A DNA stretch of 64,000 bases from the NCBI GenBank assembly GCA_013180625.2, contig SNVD02014876.1, positions 1 through 64,000 on the forward strand, read 5' to 3'. The notes under the pieces were generated by a model. It was given only the letters and a program-made list of their open reading frames with translations. It was not told the origin of the DNA and searched no databases. This DNA comes from Boswellia sacra. Taxonomy: Eukaryota; Streptophyta; Magnoliopsida; Sapindales; Burseraceae. Positions 33,960-47,250 of the stretch are shown here, piece by piece; position 1 is the stretch's first letter; every line of letters begins with the position of its first letter. A program made the translations under genes and the position numbers.

Positions 33960-36440
33960 TCTCTTGTGCTTTTACAGCAATCGGGTTGGGTTACTTTTTG
34001 GGCTTAAACGGGTCGATCTTGAAAAAGGTCGTGGGCTGCTATTTGGGCTTTTAGATATGGGTATCGGAACTTAGAAAATATGTCTGTGCTTGTTTTTCTA
34101 TGGTTTAGTAAGCCCATAATATTTTGGTCAAGAAGAGAAAATGTATAATTTTCTTCAACTTCTTTTAAATCTTAATAAAATAACTTTTTTTTCTTTCTAT
34201 ATTCGAATGTAAACTATTTTCCCTCATTTTATTATCACATTATTTTATTTTTAATAGAAATAAGATAGCGGTAAAATAAATAGATTTATATGTTTATCAT
34301 GTAATCTCATGTTTAACTTTAAAAAAGAGTTTGAAAACCAACTCATCAAATTAAAACATCCATTCTTTTCAAATCAATTTTAATTGTATTAAGTTGGTTT
34401 TTTTTAGCTTTCTACATAATCTACGATCTAAACTAACCAAAACCGAGACAATTATTGAATGTTTTCGAACAATCTAACCTAAAGGAGCCATAAATTTTGA
34501 ATGGAAACCGAACATATATATTTGCTACATTTTATTTCCGTGTTCACGACTAAAAATATTCTTCTTATCTATTTTCTTAATTTATTTTAGTTTAGTTTCT
34601 ATTCTATATGGTTAGAAGTAAATTCTCACTCAATAGAAATTGGATTAGTTAGATTAGAAATTGGTTTAAATTATACTCGCATGTTTAATTACACTGGAAG
34701 AATTGGAAGTTTGCTCTAGCAGACGTCGAAGTAAGGCTAGTGAAGGAAGTCTTTGCGTTCAAATTTGTTATTTTTTTTTAATAATTAAAACAAAACTATC
34801 TGCAAGGCAAAGTATAGAAAAAACTTGATGAGTCCTCACCACCTCAATATTTTCACTTCTTCCACCATCATTGACTTAAAAATTTTCACCTTTCCCTTGG
34901 TTAAGCCTCTGATGCTTTGGTGCTCAAAGGAGAGACCAAGTTCGAAATAAGATGGTCTAAAAGCCCACCTCTTCTCTCTTCAACTTTACCTTGACCAGCT
35001 ACTGTGTCTATTATTGGTTTCCATGATATCTTGTGAGATATTAATCTCATCATATTTGTTTTTAAATTTAATTGCTTTCATTTGCATATTCTTATGATAT
35101 TTGGAAGTTGTTATATGAATATATATCGCAAAAGTTTAATTTATCTTACTGTTTCACTCTCCGTCTCTATCCAATATTTCTTTTCTTTTTTTATTAAGTT
35201 TACACAAGTCATGAATATAATAATTGTTAATCGCACAAATGACACGGTTATTAATTTTGAATTATCAAACATATATGTTAAAAAAAAAACCGCAATTCTT
35301 AATTAATTAATGGAGTCTCTTTCTTATAGGTATCATTGTATAATACATAACTTATAATTAACAAGTGTGACAGATAACATCGATCATTATGGAATTAGGA
35401 ACAACTAGCTTCTGTAATACTAATAATGACAGATCCAGGAGCAATATTATTTTTGCTGCATAGATAATAGTGAAATTTTGAAAAACAACTAAAATTAAGG
35501 ATATATTTAAAAAATAATTATGTTTTTAAAAAATTAGATATTATGAACCAATATACCCTAACTTTTTTTTTTTATTTTATTCTCTTATATTTGATAGCTC
35601 TTTTAGGGCCTCAAATGGTCAATTATTAGCATTTGATAACATTTTATTAATTTTATTTATCTTTTAAATTAATCCGAGCTAATTAATTTTATGGTAATTC
35701 GTACATAATATATATCGATATATAGATATGTGTGCGTTATCAAAATCTGTATAATAAATTATTAGAATATTGTTATTATGGTAATGCTTCCTCTAATGAC
35801 CAGTAAACATAACTTTAATGAAGAGACATGTTTATACAGAAAAGGAAAATGCTACACTTCATTACTGGTCGGGGTGTCGATCGCTATCCTGTTGTTTATA
35901 CTACAAGCACAAGCACAAGACAATACATAATTTAGGGCTATGTTATTAGGTGCTTTTGGGATTCTTCGAAATCGAACTCCTATGCATCATGATCAAGAAC
36001 AAAATATTACTCCTTGTCTTATTATTTTGTAAACGAAAACCAAAAACTCAATTGAGAAGTGATTGTTCCGCTAAATATGCCCACATCACTTGAGTGCAAT
36101 AAAATTTGTATTGCATAATTGCTTCAAAATTTTCTTCTACTCATCAATTCAAATTCAAGTACTTGATCCACTACAAGAAATTTTCAATTATTTGACCCAT
36201 TAGCTTGCATTACTTAACTCTTTTTTCTTAATACAGTCACATTTGATATCCAAAAGTCAACCAGTGTTTTTAATATATTTGAGTCAAAAAGCATTTAAGC
36301 TATTTACATCTTTGCCACTCTATATAAACACATAATTTGCTGCACCATTTTTTCATTTCCCCTCTCCCGCTTCTATTTTGGCTTCCCTCTTCTAATTTTG
36401 CCCTATAGACTCTTTCCCTCTCTGTCACTCTCACTTCACC
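33960..36440. other. Non-coding DNA
   Basis: AT-rich intergenic sequence containing the promoter side of VHA-G at its left end. No gene or bounded repeat seen. The right end has a plausible TATA box, listed separately. Confidence 0.5.
36321..36328 (+). promoter_or_regulatory. Candidate TATA box ahead of a transposon-interrupted leader
   Basis: TATATAAA is followed by about 100 bp of pyrimidine-rich leader-like sequence (CCCCTCTCCCGCTTC) that the 4.6-kb hAT element interrupts at 36456. A similar pyrimidine-rich sequence resumes at 41071. No downstream protein could be identified. Confidence 0.3.
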
Positions 36441-36598
36441 GATTGATTCACTCAGCTAGGGGTGCACATGGGTCGGGTCGGGTTTTGTCCAACCCGATAA
36501 AACTCGATACATGATCGGGTTAGACATTTTAAATCCGCAATCGAATATCTTAAGCATGTAACCCGAGATATAATTCGAATGTTTGGGTTGGTCGGGTC

Positions 36599-37148
36599 CA
36601 CTCGACACTTACATGTCGAGTCATATAGGATTCACAATCGACACTCAATATCAGACTATTTTCGAATACATCTCATCTGACACTCGACACTAACCACTCG
36701 ACACTTACATGTCGAATCATATCGGATTCACAACTAACACTCGATATTAGACTATTTTCGAAGACATTGAGTGTCGGATGCATTATCCAATACTCGACAC
36801 TAGCCACTCGATACTCGATACTCGATACTTACACGTCGAGTCGGGTCAGATTCACAACCGATGCTCGATATCAGACTATTTTCGAAGATCATCCGACACT
36901 CGACACTATCTACTCAACATGTCGAGTGTCGGATAACCATGTATCCGACACGACTCGACATGTAAGTGTCGAGTGTCGAGTAGGTAGTGACGAGTATCGG
37001 ATGATGCATCCGACACTCGATGTCTTTGAAAATAGTTTGATATCGAATATCTGTTGTGAATCTGATACGACTCGACATGTAAGTGTCGAGTTTCGAGTAG
37101 CTAGTATCGAGTGTGAATTATCCGACACTCGATGTCTTCAAAAATAGA
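36599..37148. repeat. Palindromic array of 95-120-bp units in the hAT end
   Basis: Three forward units begin near 36599, 36694 and 36810 with CTCGACACTTACATGTCGAG-like cores followed by GATTCACAA..GACTATTTTCGAA. At least two reverse-oriented units follow (about 36950-37040 and 37065-37148) with CTCGACATGTAAGTGTCGAG and TTTTGAAAATAG. The turning point is near 36920. The chance ORFs on both strands here are a by-product of the array. Confidence 0.8.
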
Positions 37149-37672
37149 CATCACAAGGCCACCAAACTAAATCTTGAGATTCCATCTACTTGGATTGAAA
37201 AAGAATCAAGTCATCTCTTCCATATTTCTAACAAAACAAAAAAATGAGAGGAAAACATAATCAATATTCAACAAGGCTACCAAGTTGTAAAAATCAAATT
37301 AAAACTTAAAGTTACCAACCGAATAAAAACTTAACAAGTCTTAACAATGCAAAACTCAAATTCAGTAATGAAAATGTGTTGAATTAGTTATTACCGATGA
37401 AATTGGCACTCATCAATCAAGCTCCATATGATCAACTGCTGTTATGGTTGGTTTTAAAACTTCTATATCAATGACAAACAAACACGAATGAAAATAATAT
37501 AGTTAGTCAATATTTTACAATGTAAATTGGAAATGATATTTTAAGTTAATAACCAAAATTCCTAATTAGCTATCTCAATTGAAGTTCAAAAACCCACAGA
37601 ATCTCCAATAGCATCTTTTTCAGTCTTTGGAGTCGGGAATACTTCATCAATCAATGTAGAAGTTATCCAATT

Positions 37673-39490
37673 CTATGAGCATATTAAGGATTCAACCATT
37701 TTAGGAGTTAATGAACTCCTAAATTGGTTAAGAATCCGCCCTCCAGTTCTGAATGCTGACTCTGAAGCAACAGTGGAGACTGGTATAGCAAGAACATCCT
37801 TTGCTATACGTGCTAACACAGGAAAGTTGTCTTCATTTAGTTTCCACCAACCCAAGATATCAAAATCCTCAGTCCACCCAACCAAATTGGCATTGTTTAA
37901 ATTGGTATCCACCTCATTTGATGTTTTTGACTTGGTCAAATTATCCATAAACTTTAAAGCTGGATCTACCCATGGCTTTACCACCTGAACTTCATCACTC
38001 AATGATGAGGTTGGGATATGACTGACAGGGGGTTTTGAAACTTCAGTCTTTACCACTTTTGAATAGCTATCTACTAAAGGCTTATAAGTTCCATATAACT
38101 TAAATAACAATGTTTTAAGCCCTATTATCATTTGCTCTGTCTTAGTATCACCCTAAAAACTTCTCCAAGTAAAATCAAAGTATCTAATTTTGAATCTTGG
38201 ATCAAGCACAACTGCAATGAGTAACATATCATTAAATTTATCAAAAGACCCAAAGTACTTGTCAAATTTCTTCTTCATATTTTTTGCCATATCACACAAA
38301 CACTACTACTTTGTTCTTGCAACTTAATCAATTGACTATGAATCCTCCATATCCTTATTAAACAGTCAAAGAAGCACTAAACTTTAAAGTTACTTCATAA
38401 AAATTCTATAAAAAACTAACAAACAATCTACCTTGATCCCAATCCTCTTCTGTAGGTGGTCCCAACTTGTTGTCCTCTGCAAAGTATAGTTTATAGTGTC
38501 CATCCTCTTCCTCCAAATAGTCAAGTGCTTTTTGAAAATGTAAAGCACTTTCCAACATCAATTATGTAGCATTCCATCTAGTGGGTACATCCATTACTAA
38601 AATCCCTTGTATTGAATTTTTTCATGTTCAACACAAGACTAAAATCTGTGTAATCTTGTAGGAGATGATCTCACATAACGCACAACATTACGAATACTAG
38701 CAATGGACTTATGAAGATCCTTTAAACCCTCACCAATAATGAGATTAACAATATGGCAAGACAACGAACATGCACGTAATCTCCATTAAGAATCAGCCCC
38801 CTATCTTTCCAACCCTGTACCTTTTTCTTCACATAATTGATTGCCACTTTATTTGTACTAGCATTATCCATTGTGATTATGAATATATTCTCTAATCCCC
38901 ACTCAAGCAAGCAAGACTCAATTTGCTTCCCAATAGTTTCCCCTCTATGATTCACAATTTGAGAAAAACTCAATCTTTTTGTGTAACCTCCAATTATCAT
39001 CAATAAAATGTGCAGTAATCACCATATAACTCAAGTTCTGCATTGAAGTACAAATATCTGTAGTTAGCGACACCCTAACCTTGCTTGCTTTGAAATAAAA
39101 TTTCCTTTGCTACTGTTGTTCCTGATGGACATTCAAACTTTGGACACGCAACTTGCATGAGATGCCGAAACCCTTTGTTCTCTACAAACATAAATGGCAA
39201 CTCATCTATTACTATCATCTCCACAACTACTCTTCTAATTGCCTCCTTATCAAAGCCTATACCTACAAGGTTACTCGCATTTCCACTTTCTGTCTTTTTT
39301 GGACCAAAAGAAAGAGTTGTTTGTTTCTCATCCTTCTCGGCTTGTTTCTCACCCTTCTCAGCTTGTTTCTCACTCAGAATGTACTTTTGACATCTATTTA
39401 AATGATTCCACAATGTTTTAGTCCCGTACTTTTTACTATCACAAAGAAAGGACCTGCCACAATAGCCACAAACACACTTGTTTCCTCCAA
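37673..39490 (-). pseudogene. hAT transposase (BED finger, C-terminal dimerisation domain)
   Basis: In minus-strand order: a BED-type zinc finger near 39485-39385 (KCVCGYCG..GTKTLWNHLNRC); a charged repeat EKQAEKGEKQAEKDEKQ; the DELPFMFVENKGFRHLM and VACPKF blocks; then HRGETIGKQIESCLLEWG and TMDNASTNKVAINYVKK of the catalytic fold (39003-38722). The C-terminal hAT dimerisation domain has DILGWWKLNEDNFPVLARIA and IPVSTVASESAFRTGGRIL (38131-37673). Cut-and-paste transposase of the plant RICESLEEPER/DAYSLEEPER type. Stops and frame changes between the blocks, especially 38132-38721, mean no intact protein. Confidence 0.9.
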
Positions 39491-41070
39491 TTTTTTAGTA
39501 ATGATCCCATACACCGGATAGTCCCATACACCAGATAGTTGAGGTTTTTTTCTATTATTTTTTGGGAAGTAGTTCCACTACTCACTTCTTAGGGGTGCCC
39601 TCAATAAGAACAGGAGTAGTTGATTCAGAAGTCATAATACTTGAAAGAAGCATCACCAAAGCAGCAAGATAAAAGCTATTTTGTTCACCTATTAACTATG
39701 ACATGTAGTGTCATATACAAAGTAATTAATAAAGTTTGGCATCAATTACGAATAGAAGAAAATTTGACATAATGCTAACTCCAACTACTCCATGTACCAA
39801 TTTGATATTGAATATAAAACCTATATGTATTAGCATAAGAAAATATTTAGATTAAATAGTTAGGTTCTATGAACTTAAAATATTATAACCAACAATGATA
39901 TACTACCTAAAATTTGATGTTTATCGGTTAATGTTTTTTCTATATACTAGCATTAAACTTTTTGAACCGCATTCTATACCTTCATTTCCTTTCGCTGTTG
40001 TTGCAGGATGTATTATTCAATACATTTGACATTCTATGAGTAATAAATTTCACACGTCAAAACCCACATTCCACAAAACATCGAACACTATAAACCAACA
40101 AAACCAATATAGAAACCCAACAAAACACATTCATCGAAAACCACATTCAGTGGGGAAAAAACCCACAAATCTTTTCTTTCTCACATTTAAACCCACATCC
40201 AGGATTCATAACCAAGCCAAGAAGTGAATAAAAATCATGTTTTTTATTAAACAAAAAAACAAACCTATCGTTGCTAGAGGAGAGAGGCGACAGAGGCATG
40301 GAGCAGTTATGAGTTGTGACAGAGGAGAGAGGGGATAGGGGCGTGGAGGTCTTGGAGGAGTTGTGAGTTGTGACAGCGGAGAGAGGCTTTAGCATGAGCA
40401 GGCACAATCGTGGAAGAGGCAGAGCAGCTATGGTTGGTTGCTGGAAGTCATCGAGCTCAAGCGAAAGGCGGCAGCTACTGAGGCGTGGAAGGAGCCGTGA
40501 GACACGACAGAGCTGCTGGAGACGTCCGTGCTTAAGGGGTAGCAGTCATGGAAGAGCGCGATCGTTGGTTTGGTTGCTGAAATTCGTCAAGCTCAAAGCT
40601 AAAGGCGTGGAAGGCTGGAAGCCGTGAGACATGACAATGGTGTTGGAGCCTGGAGACGTCTGTGCTTGAGGGCGAGCAACTGTGGAAGAGCACGATCGTT
40701 GTCAAAACTAGAAGAGGTTAGTTCTCTGAATTCTAAAATTGAAATTGCATATTAAGGTTCCTTCTTGGGTTAGAATTTGGGAAATTTTCCCTTTTATAGC
40801 AGTGATTCAGTAAGGTAACGTATACGATAATAAGGTGCATAAAACCAATAATAGACTGTAACGTGGCAATTTCGAATTTAAAAAAAAATATTCGTAATCG
40901 GGTCGTGTTATGTCGGGTTACATGAATTAAACTCGATCCCAAACTCGATTGCAAAAAACCCGAAGTTTATAACCGATTTCAGGTTTTTTATTGCTTTAAC
41001 CCGCCCATAACCCGACCAACCCAATAAAACCCGGTCGGGTGGGGTAATTTTGAACACCCCTACACTTAGC

Positions 41071-41810
41071 TATTCCCTCACTTCATTGAACCCACCATTG
41101 TCTTGCTTCCTTTCTCACTCAATTGTTTCATTGCTCCTACCGTCGCTCCCACTGTTGCTCCCCCTGTCAACAAAGGTGTTGGTTATAAACAAGGTGCGCC
41201 TCCTTTTCTTTTCACCTCCCCTTATCTAATGTCTTTTATATTTGTTTTCGATCGTGTGTGTTTGGATCTAATTGTTCTTAGATCTAAGAATTCATGTTGG
41301 TTGGTTGAAATTTTATTCTTTTATCTTATACGAACAGTCAGATTTTCTCACTAGCTGCTTAGCTCTGTTCTTTTATGAATCCAAATCCTATTTTCTGTGC
41401 TACACATTTTTCAATGCAATTTATATTCAATCTCAACCACATATTCTTTTCAAAATTCAAAATAATTCAAAATCAACCACATATTCCTAAATTCAATTGA
41501 AAATAAAAACAATGGATTCATAAAAGAACACACCCATTAATGTTTCTGTTATTTAAGCTTGGCCATATATATATAATATTATTTTGGTAACATTTAACGC
41601 CTTCTATGCTATCTAGCTTTTCTCTCTCATAAATGCATTGCCTTCAATCTAGTAAAAATTATTCATATTCTTGCTTTCTATCATTGGTAGTTATCATAAT
41701 CTAACATCTATAATAATAATCAAATGATATTTCATTGTTTTTACTTTTATTTTTCTTTTTGTGAACTTAATTTGCTATTTGTAGTATATTTTTTGGTTCT
41801 TGACATGGTC
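41071..41810. other. Non-coding flank between two hAT elements
   Basis: It begins with pyrimidine-rich sequence that continues the leader-like sequence before 36449, up to AACAAG|GTGCGCC near 41193, a possible splice donor. The rest is AT-rich. No protein identified. Confidence 0.3.
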
Positions 41811-41818
41811 CTAATTTG

Positions 41819-42601
41819 TAGACCTGGCAACGGGTCGTGTTAGAGCGGTTTCGTATTATTTCGTATTCATGTCGTGTTAGATTATGTTAATCCAAATCCG
41901 ACCCATTAACTTATTAGGTCTAAATCTATGAACCCAAACCCGACTGTTAACTTAATGTGTTACCCGAATCCAACCCATTTAACCTATTTTTTTATTTTCA
42001 AGTTAGACAGCAATATGTGTAACATGATTTTTATAAATTCTAAACAAATAATACAACCAATAGTTTATAAATTTAAATCTAACAAATATTTAGAAATCTA
42101 TTGAAATATCCAAATTTAATATAATACAAAAATATAAACAAAATTTTGTATCTGACATCATTTAAATATACATCTAAAGTGTATTTAAGATAAATAATTG
42201 ATAATGTTCAATTATTAAATGATTTCTGAAAATGAAATATAAAACATTCTATAAGCTTTTTCTTTACATTTCTCATCAAAATATCATACTCATACACACA
42301 TAAGAAAAATATGACGTAATTGTATTAGAAAATTTTAATTAGGTTAAATATAGTTATAAATTAGTATTTGTTACATTTTATTATATTTTTTTATGTATCA
42401 TAAATAAATTTACTATATTATCCTTAATATTAACGGGTTAAACGATTTTTTATAGGATAAACCCAAACACGGTCCGATATCAAACGGGTTTTACCGTGTT
42501 AACCCATTAACGACCCAATCCGATAATATTATATCCAAAACACATTTTTATCGAATAGGTTCGTGTCGTGTTAACGGGTTGTATAGAATTTGCCAGGCCT
42601 A
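41819..42601. mobile_element. hAT element, non-autonomous, 783 bp
   Basis: Bracketed by perfect 8-bp repeats CTAATTTG (41811-41818, 42602-42609). The ends are TAGACCTGGCAACGGGTCG and ATAGAATTTGCCAGGCCTA, inverted with mismatches. The subterminal regions are rich in CGTGTTA and GACCCA motifs. AT-rich interior without a gene. Confidence 0.88.
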
Positions 42602-42643
42602 CTAATTTGTTTTGCATCAATTTGGTAGATAACATATTGTGAG

Positions 42644-44185
42644 TAGGGGTGGGAATATGGGTAAACAGGTTGTGTTCGTGTCGTGTCATAGCTTGACACG
42701 ATAAAAATTAATCAAACCCAAACACGACCCATTTAATATTCGTGTCAAAAACACCAACCCGAACACGACACGATTATTAAATGAGTAAAACGACCCGACA
42801 CACGAACACGAATAGTAAACAACTCACTTGTTTGACACGAATACAACCCGTTTAACACGATTATGACACGTTTAAATGTTTTGACACGATTACTACACGT
42901 TTATACGATTTAACACATTTAAATGTTTTGACACGTTTAAATAATTAACACGATTATGGTACGAATATACATTATAATTTTTAACTTTTTTTTAAAATAA
43001 CAATAATCAAATATTCCAAATACATCTACAACGTAATAAATGTCACTACCCACTTTAACTCGTGCCTTGTTGTGTTATTTGTATACTATCTTCATTCTCC
43101 CTGCCCACTTGAAAAATGTCAAATGCACTTGCTTCATTAGAATCCATTCTAACGAGTGAATTAATTCCCAAAGTATCAATTTTTAAGGATTGAAACTGCA
43201 TAAAATTAGAAACAAAATCAGATTTAACAAAAAAATAATTTATTAATTCATATTAAACATGCATATATACAAATTGCCAAATTGATTTTCAAAGTAATAA
43301 CATTAAATGAACAAACCACAATGTAGACATGATATACAATCTATTATATGATTCATCATGTATATAACAATTCTAAATCAAAGAAAAGGTGTATAACTAT
43401 TTTCTTAGCAATATTAAATATTTTAACTAAACATATATACATTTATATCTCTCACTCCAAGTTAGCTTCAGCTTTTGCAATACAATAATAGATACACAAT
43501 TAAATAATTTAAATTAGAGCACTCAAAGTTCGGTATTAATTAAGTTAAATTAAATTAATTAATTGATGATCAGCCAACTATGATTACTTGTATTGTAGAT
43601 AAATGTTGTGAAACAAAAGAAACGTGTCGCTTCCACATCCGATGTTGGCGTTAAATGCAAACATGGCAAAATTTGAACAATATTAAAAACCTAATTGAGT
43701 TTGGGCATGTCACTAGTCCACTAATAATTCCAAAATTTGAAAGTGAAATAATACAATAAAGATCTATCAACAAAAGTCAAAAAACAAATGTTGACGGATC
43801 AAAATGAAAGGAAAAAACAAGCATATTTGTCCCTCTCATAAGTAAAGCCGTAAAGGTTGTATATTTTATAATCAAAATTAATATTTTGAAATTAAATAAT
43901 TTTTAGTTGGGACCCTGGAGTAATAGATTGCAGACATCAACATGTAAAACTTTACTGAATTACGTTGATCAATTTTAATTATTTATTAATTGAAAAAGTA
44001 GAAGATAAGATCTAACCAATTAAACTCACCTGCTCTATTAAGACGGTAGCTTCAGAAGGGAGCAGCCTGGAGGTGGTTGGCTATTGCGAGGAGGAAGGCT
44101 GCAACTTGGATTTGGATATGGTGGTGCCACCATGAGGTGGAGTGGTAAGGAGCTGAACAGAGCGACCTGCGTTGCGAGGTAGAGG
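42644..44185 (+). repeat. Left arm of a 1.55-kb inverted repeat
   Basis: Left part of the first hAT copy; its reverse complement is 44684-46240. Easy anchors are CTCACTCCAAGTTAGCTTC near 43450 and its complement near 45400. Confidence 0.9.
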
Positions 44186-44683
44186 GCTAGAGCTTGAAGC
44201 AGTGCTGTCACTGAGAGGTGGACGAACATTGAGCTAGAGGTGTGGACTCTGTGAGTTTGAGATGAGGGAGGGAGAGGCCGAGTGGTGAGGAGCGACTTGT
44301 GAGGTTAGGAGGCGGTTGGCATGGCTTTGGTATTTAGGTTATAGGTTTTTGTTCTCCACTTTGTTTTACCTTTATTTAAAATCTAAATTAATTTTTTATT
44401 TGTATTTGTAATTTTATATATTCAAAATTAATAAGTTGTGTTACACAGTTCATTAAACGGGTTCGTGTAATTATACGGATTCGCGTTATTAAACTAGTTC
44501 GTGTCATTAAATGGGTTCGTGTCACCCATGGGTTTATGCCTTCAACCCGAACACGACCCAATTATTAAACAGGTTGAAAATTTCAACCCAAACACGATTA
44601 AGACAAACCCAAACTCACTAATTCGCATGTCGTGTGTGTCGTGTTCGCAGGTCGTGTCAAAAATTCCCACTCCTAGCTCTAGC

Positions 44684-46240
44684 CCTCTACCTCGCAACGC
44701 AGGCCGCTTTGTCCAACTCCTTACCACTCCACCTCATGGTGGCACCACCATATCCAAATCCAAGTGGTAGCCTTCCTCCTCGCAACAACCAGCCACCTCT
44801 AGGCTGCTCCCTTCTGCAGCTACCGTATTAATAGAGCAGGTGAGTTTAATTGGTTAGATTTTATGTTCTACTTTTTCAATTAATAAATAATTAAAATCGA
44901 TCAACGTAATCCAGTAAAGTTTTACATGTTGATGTCTGCAATCTATTACTCCCAGGTCCCAACTAAAAATTATTTAATTCCAAAATATTAATTTTGATTA
45001 TAAAATATACAACCTTTACGGCTTTACTCATAAGAGGGACACATATGCTTGTTTTTTCCTTTCGTTTTGATCCGTCAACATTTGTTTTTTGACTTTTGTT
45101 GATAGATCTTTATTATATTATTTCACTTTCAACTTTTGGAATTATTAGTGGACTAGTGACATGCTCAAACTTAATTAGGTTCTTAATATTGTTCAAATTT
45201 TGCCATGTTTGCATTTAATGCCAACATCGGATGTGGCAAGCGGCACATTTCTTTTGTTTCACAACATTTATCTACAATATAAGTAATCATAGTTGGCTAA
45301 TCATCAATTAATTAATTTAATTTAACTTATTTAATACTGAACTTTGAGTGCTCTAATTTAAATTATTTAATTGTGTATCTATTATTGTATTGCAAAAGCT
45401 GAAGCTAACTTGGAGTGAGAGATATAAATGTATATATGTTTAGTTAAAATATTTAATATTGCTAAGAAAATAGTTATACACCTTTTCTTTGATTTAGAAT
45501 TGTTATATACATGATGACTCATATAATAGATTACATATCATCTCTACATTGTGGTTTGTTCATTTAATGTTATTACTTTAAAAATTAATTTCGCAATTTG
45601 TATATATGCATGTTTAATATGAATTAATAAATTATTTTTTTGTTAAATCTGATTTTGTTTCTAATTTTATGCAATTTCAATCCTTAAAAATTGATACTTT
45701 GGGAATTAATTCACTCGTTAGAATGGATTCTAATGAAGCAAGTGCATATGACATTTTTCAAGTGGGCAAGGAGAATGAAAATAGTATACAAAAAACACAA
45801 CAAGGCACAAGTTAAAGTGGGTAGTGACATTTATTGCGTTGTGGATGTATTTGAAATATTTGATTATTGTTATTTAAAAAAAAGTTAAAAATTATAATGT
45901 ATATTCGTGTCATAATCGTGTTAATTATTTAAACGTGTCATAATCGTGTCAAAACATTTAAATGTGTCAAATCGTATAAACGTATCGTAATCGTGTCGAA
46001 ACATTTAAACATGTCCTAATCGTGTTAAACGGGTTGTATTCGTGTCAAACCCGAAAGTGAGTTGTTTACTATTCGTGTTCGCGTGTCGGGTCGTTTTACT
46101 CGTTTAATAGTCGTGTCGTGTTCGAATTGGTGTTTTTGACACGAATATTAAATGGGTCATGTTTGGGTTTGATTAATTTTTGTCGTGGCATAGCTTGACA
46201 TGACACGAATAGGACTCGTCTACCCGTATTCCCACCCCTA
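44684..46240 (-). repeat. Right arm of the 1.55-kb inverted repeat
   Basis: Inverted copy of 42644-44185, ending in the TIR ATTCCCACCCCTA at 46240 directly before GCTAGAGC. Confidence 0.9.
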
Positions 46241-46758
46241 GCTAGAGCTTGAAACAGTGTTATCATTGAGAGGTGGACGAACATTGAGCTAGAGGTGTGG
46301 ACTCTGTGAGTTTGAGATGAGGGAGCGAGAGGCTGAGCGGTGAGGAGCGACTTGTGAGGTTAGGAGGCGGTTGGCTTGGCTTGGGTATTTAGGTTTAGGT
46401 TTTTGTTCTCCACTTTGTTTTACCTTTCTTTAAAATCTAAATTAATTTTTTATTTGTATTTTTAATTTTATATATTCAAAATTTAATCGTGTCAAATTAA
46501 TAAGTTGTGTTACACAGTTCATTAAACGGGTTCATGTAATTTTACGAATTCGTGTTATTATATGGGTTCGTGTTATTATACGGGTTCGTGTCATTAAACG
46601 GGTTCATGTCACCCATGGGTTCATGCCTTCAACCCAAACACGACCCAATTATTAAACAGGTTAAAAATTTCAACCCAAACACGATTAAGATAAACCCAAA
46701 CCTACTAATTCGCATGTCGTGTCGTGTTCGCGGATCGTGTCAAAAATTCTCACCCCTA

Positions 46759-47250
46759 GTTTAAGATCATCATCAAGTACTATACATGGAACAACAATAG
46801 AATAACAACACCTGGTAATTTCTCTTTTCTCAGTTATTGCTTGCAATGGAGAATTATATCTGAATTTTCCCATGCCAATAATGTTAATATGAATGCATAT
46901 TTTTTGGACATTGAATCTTTGTTTTAGAATTGCAATTCTCTGTTTGAATTTAAGTTGTTTTTTTTTGCATATGGTAATCTTGTTAAGCATTGTAAATAGA
47001 GCCATTATGTAATCATTTAATTGAGTTATAGTTGAAATGGTCAATGGTACATGCTTTTACCATTTGTTTGAGGTTTGGGATCTCTTATTTAGAAAATTCA
47101 TACTTTTCTTTTGCTAGTCTCCAGTGCAAGTTAAATCCATAGGAACGAAGACAGATGATATGCTTCTGGCTGATGTTAATGAACACCCAAGTGAAGAGTG
47201 TAAATATCACTACTGATATTAAAGTGGGCACTAGCTTCAACTAAGCTTTT
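46759..47250 (+). other. Intergenic, with an exon-like stretch near 47121-47212
   Basis: After CTTTTGCTAG (possible acceptor) a frame reads SPVQVKSIGTKTDDMLLADV, then NEHPSEECKYHY and stop. The composition is coding-like and the length fits a last exon, but the protein is not recognised and no matching upstream exon is certain. Confidence 0.25.

Larger units (their letters stand above)
36457..41062 (-). mobile_element. hAT transposon with decayed transposase, 4606 bp
   Basis: TIR-like ends TAGGGGTGCACATGGG and, on the right, TTTTGAACACCCCTA are bracketed by 8-bp repeats CACTCAGC (36449-36456) and CACTTAGC (41063-41070), 7 of 8 matching. Both subterminal regions are full of CGGGT/ACCCG motifs. 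The transposase lies on the minus strand (37673-39490). The 5' side of that gene (40290-40710) contains GC-rich direct repeats, including GTTGTGACAG and GGAGACGTC units seen twice. Confidence 0.9.
42644..46758. mobile_element. Compound of two hAT copies (self-insertion)
   Basis: Four blocks: left part L1 (42644-44185), right part R (44194-44675), an inverted copy of the left part (44684-46240), and a second right part R' (46249-46758). L1 and its inverted copy are about 1.55 kb each and pair over their whole length. R and R' are direct repeats. Every outer and inner end carries the TIR form TAGGGGTGGGAAT or its complement. The 8-bp GCTAGAGC occurs at 44186-44193 and 46241-46248, and inverted at 44676-44683. 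No matching duplication was found at the outermost ends. No transposase is present. Confidence 0.85.

Noticed and set aside
36767..37147. 126-codon ORF on the plus strand and a 72-codon ORF on the minus strand
   Set aside because: Both read through the palindromic CTCGACAC array; the repeated peptides are a by-product of the DNA repeat.
40370..40627. 85-codon arginine-rich plus-strand ORF
   Set aside because: It lies opposite the 5' side of the hAT transposase gene in GC-rich direct repeats and has no family resemblance.
44501..44831. Several ORFs in the middle of the compound hAT
   Set aside because: They run through subterminal CGTGTCGTG-type repeats and the inverted arm; no domain is visible.
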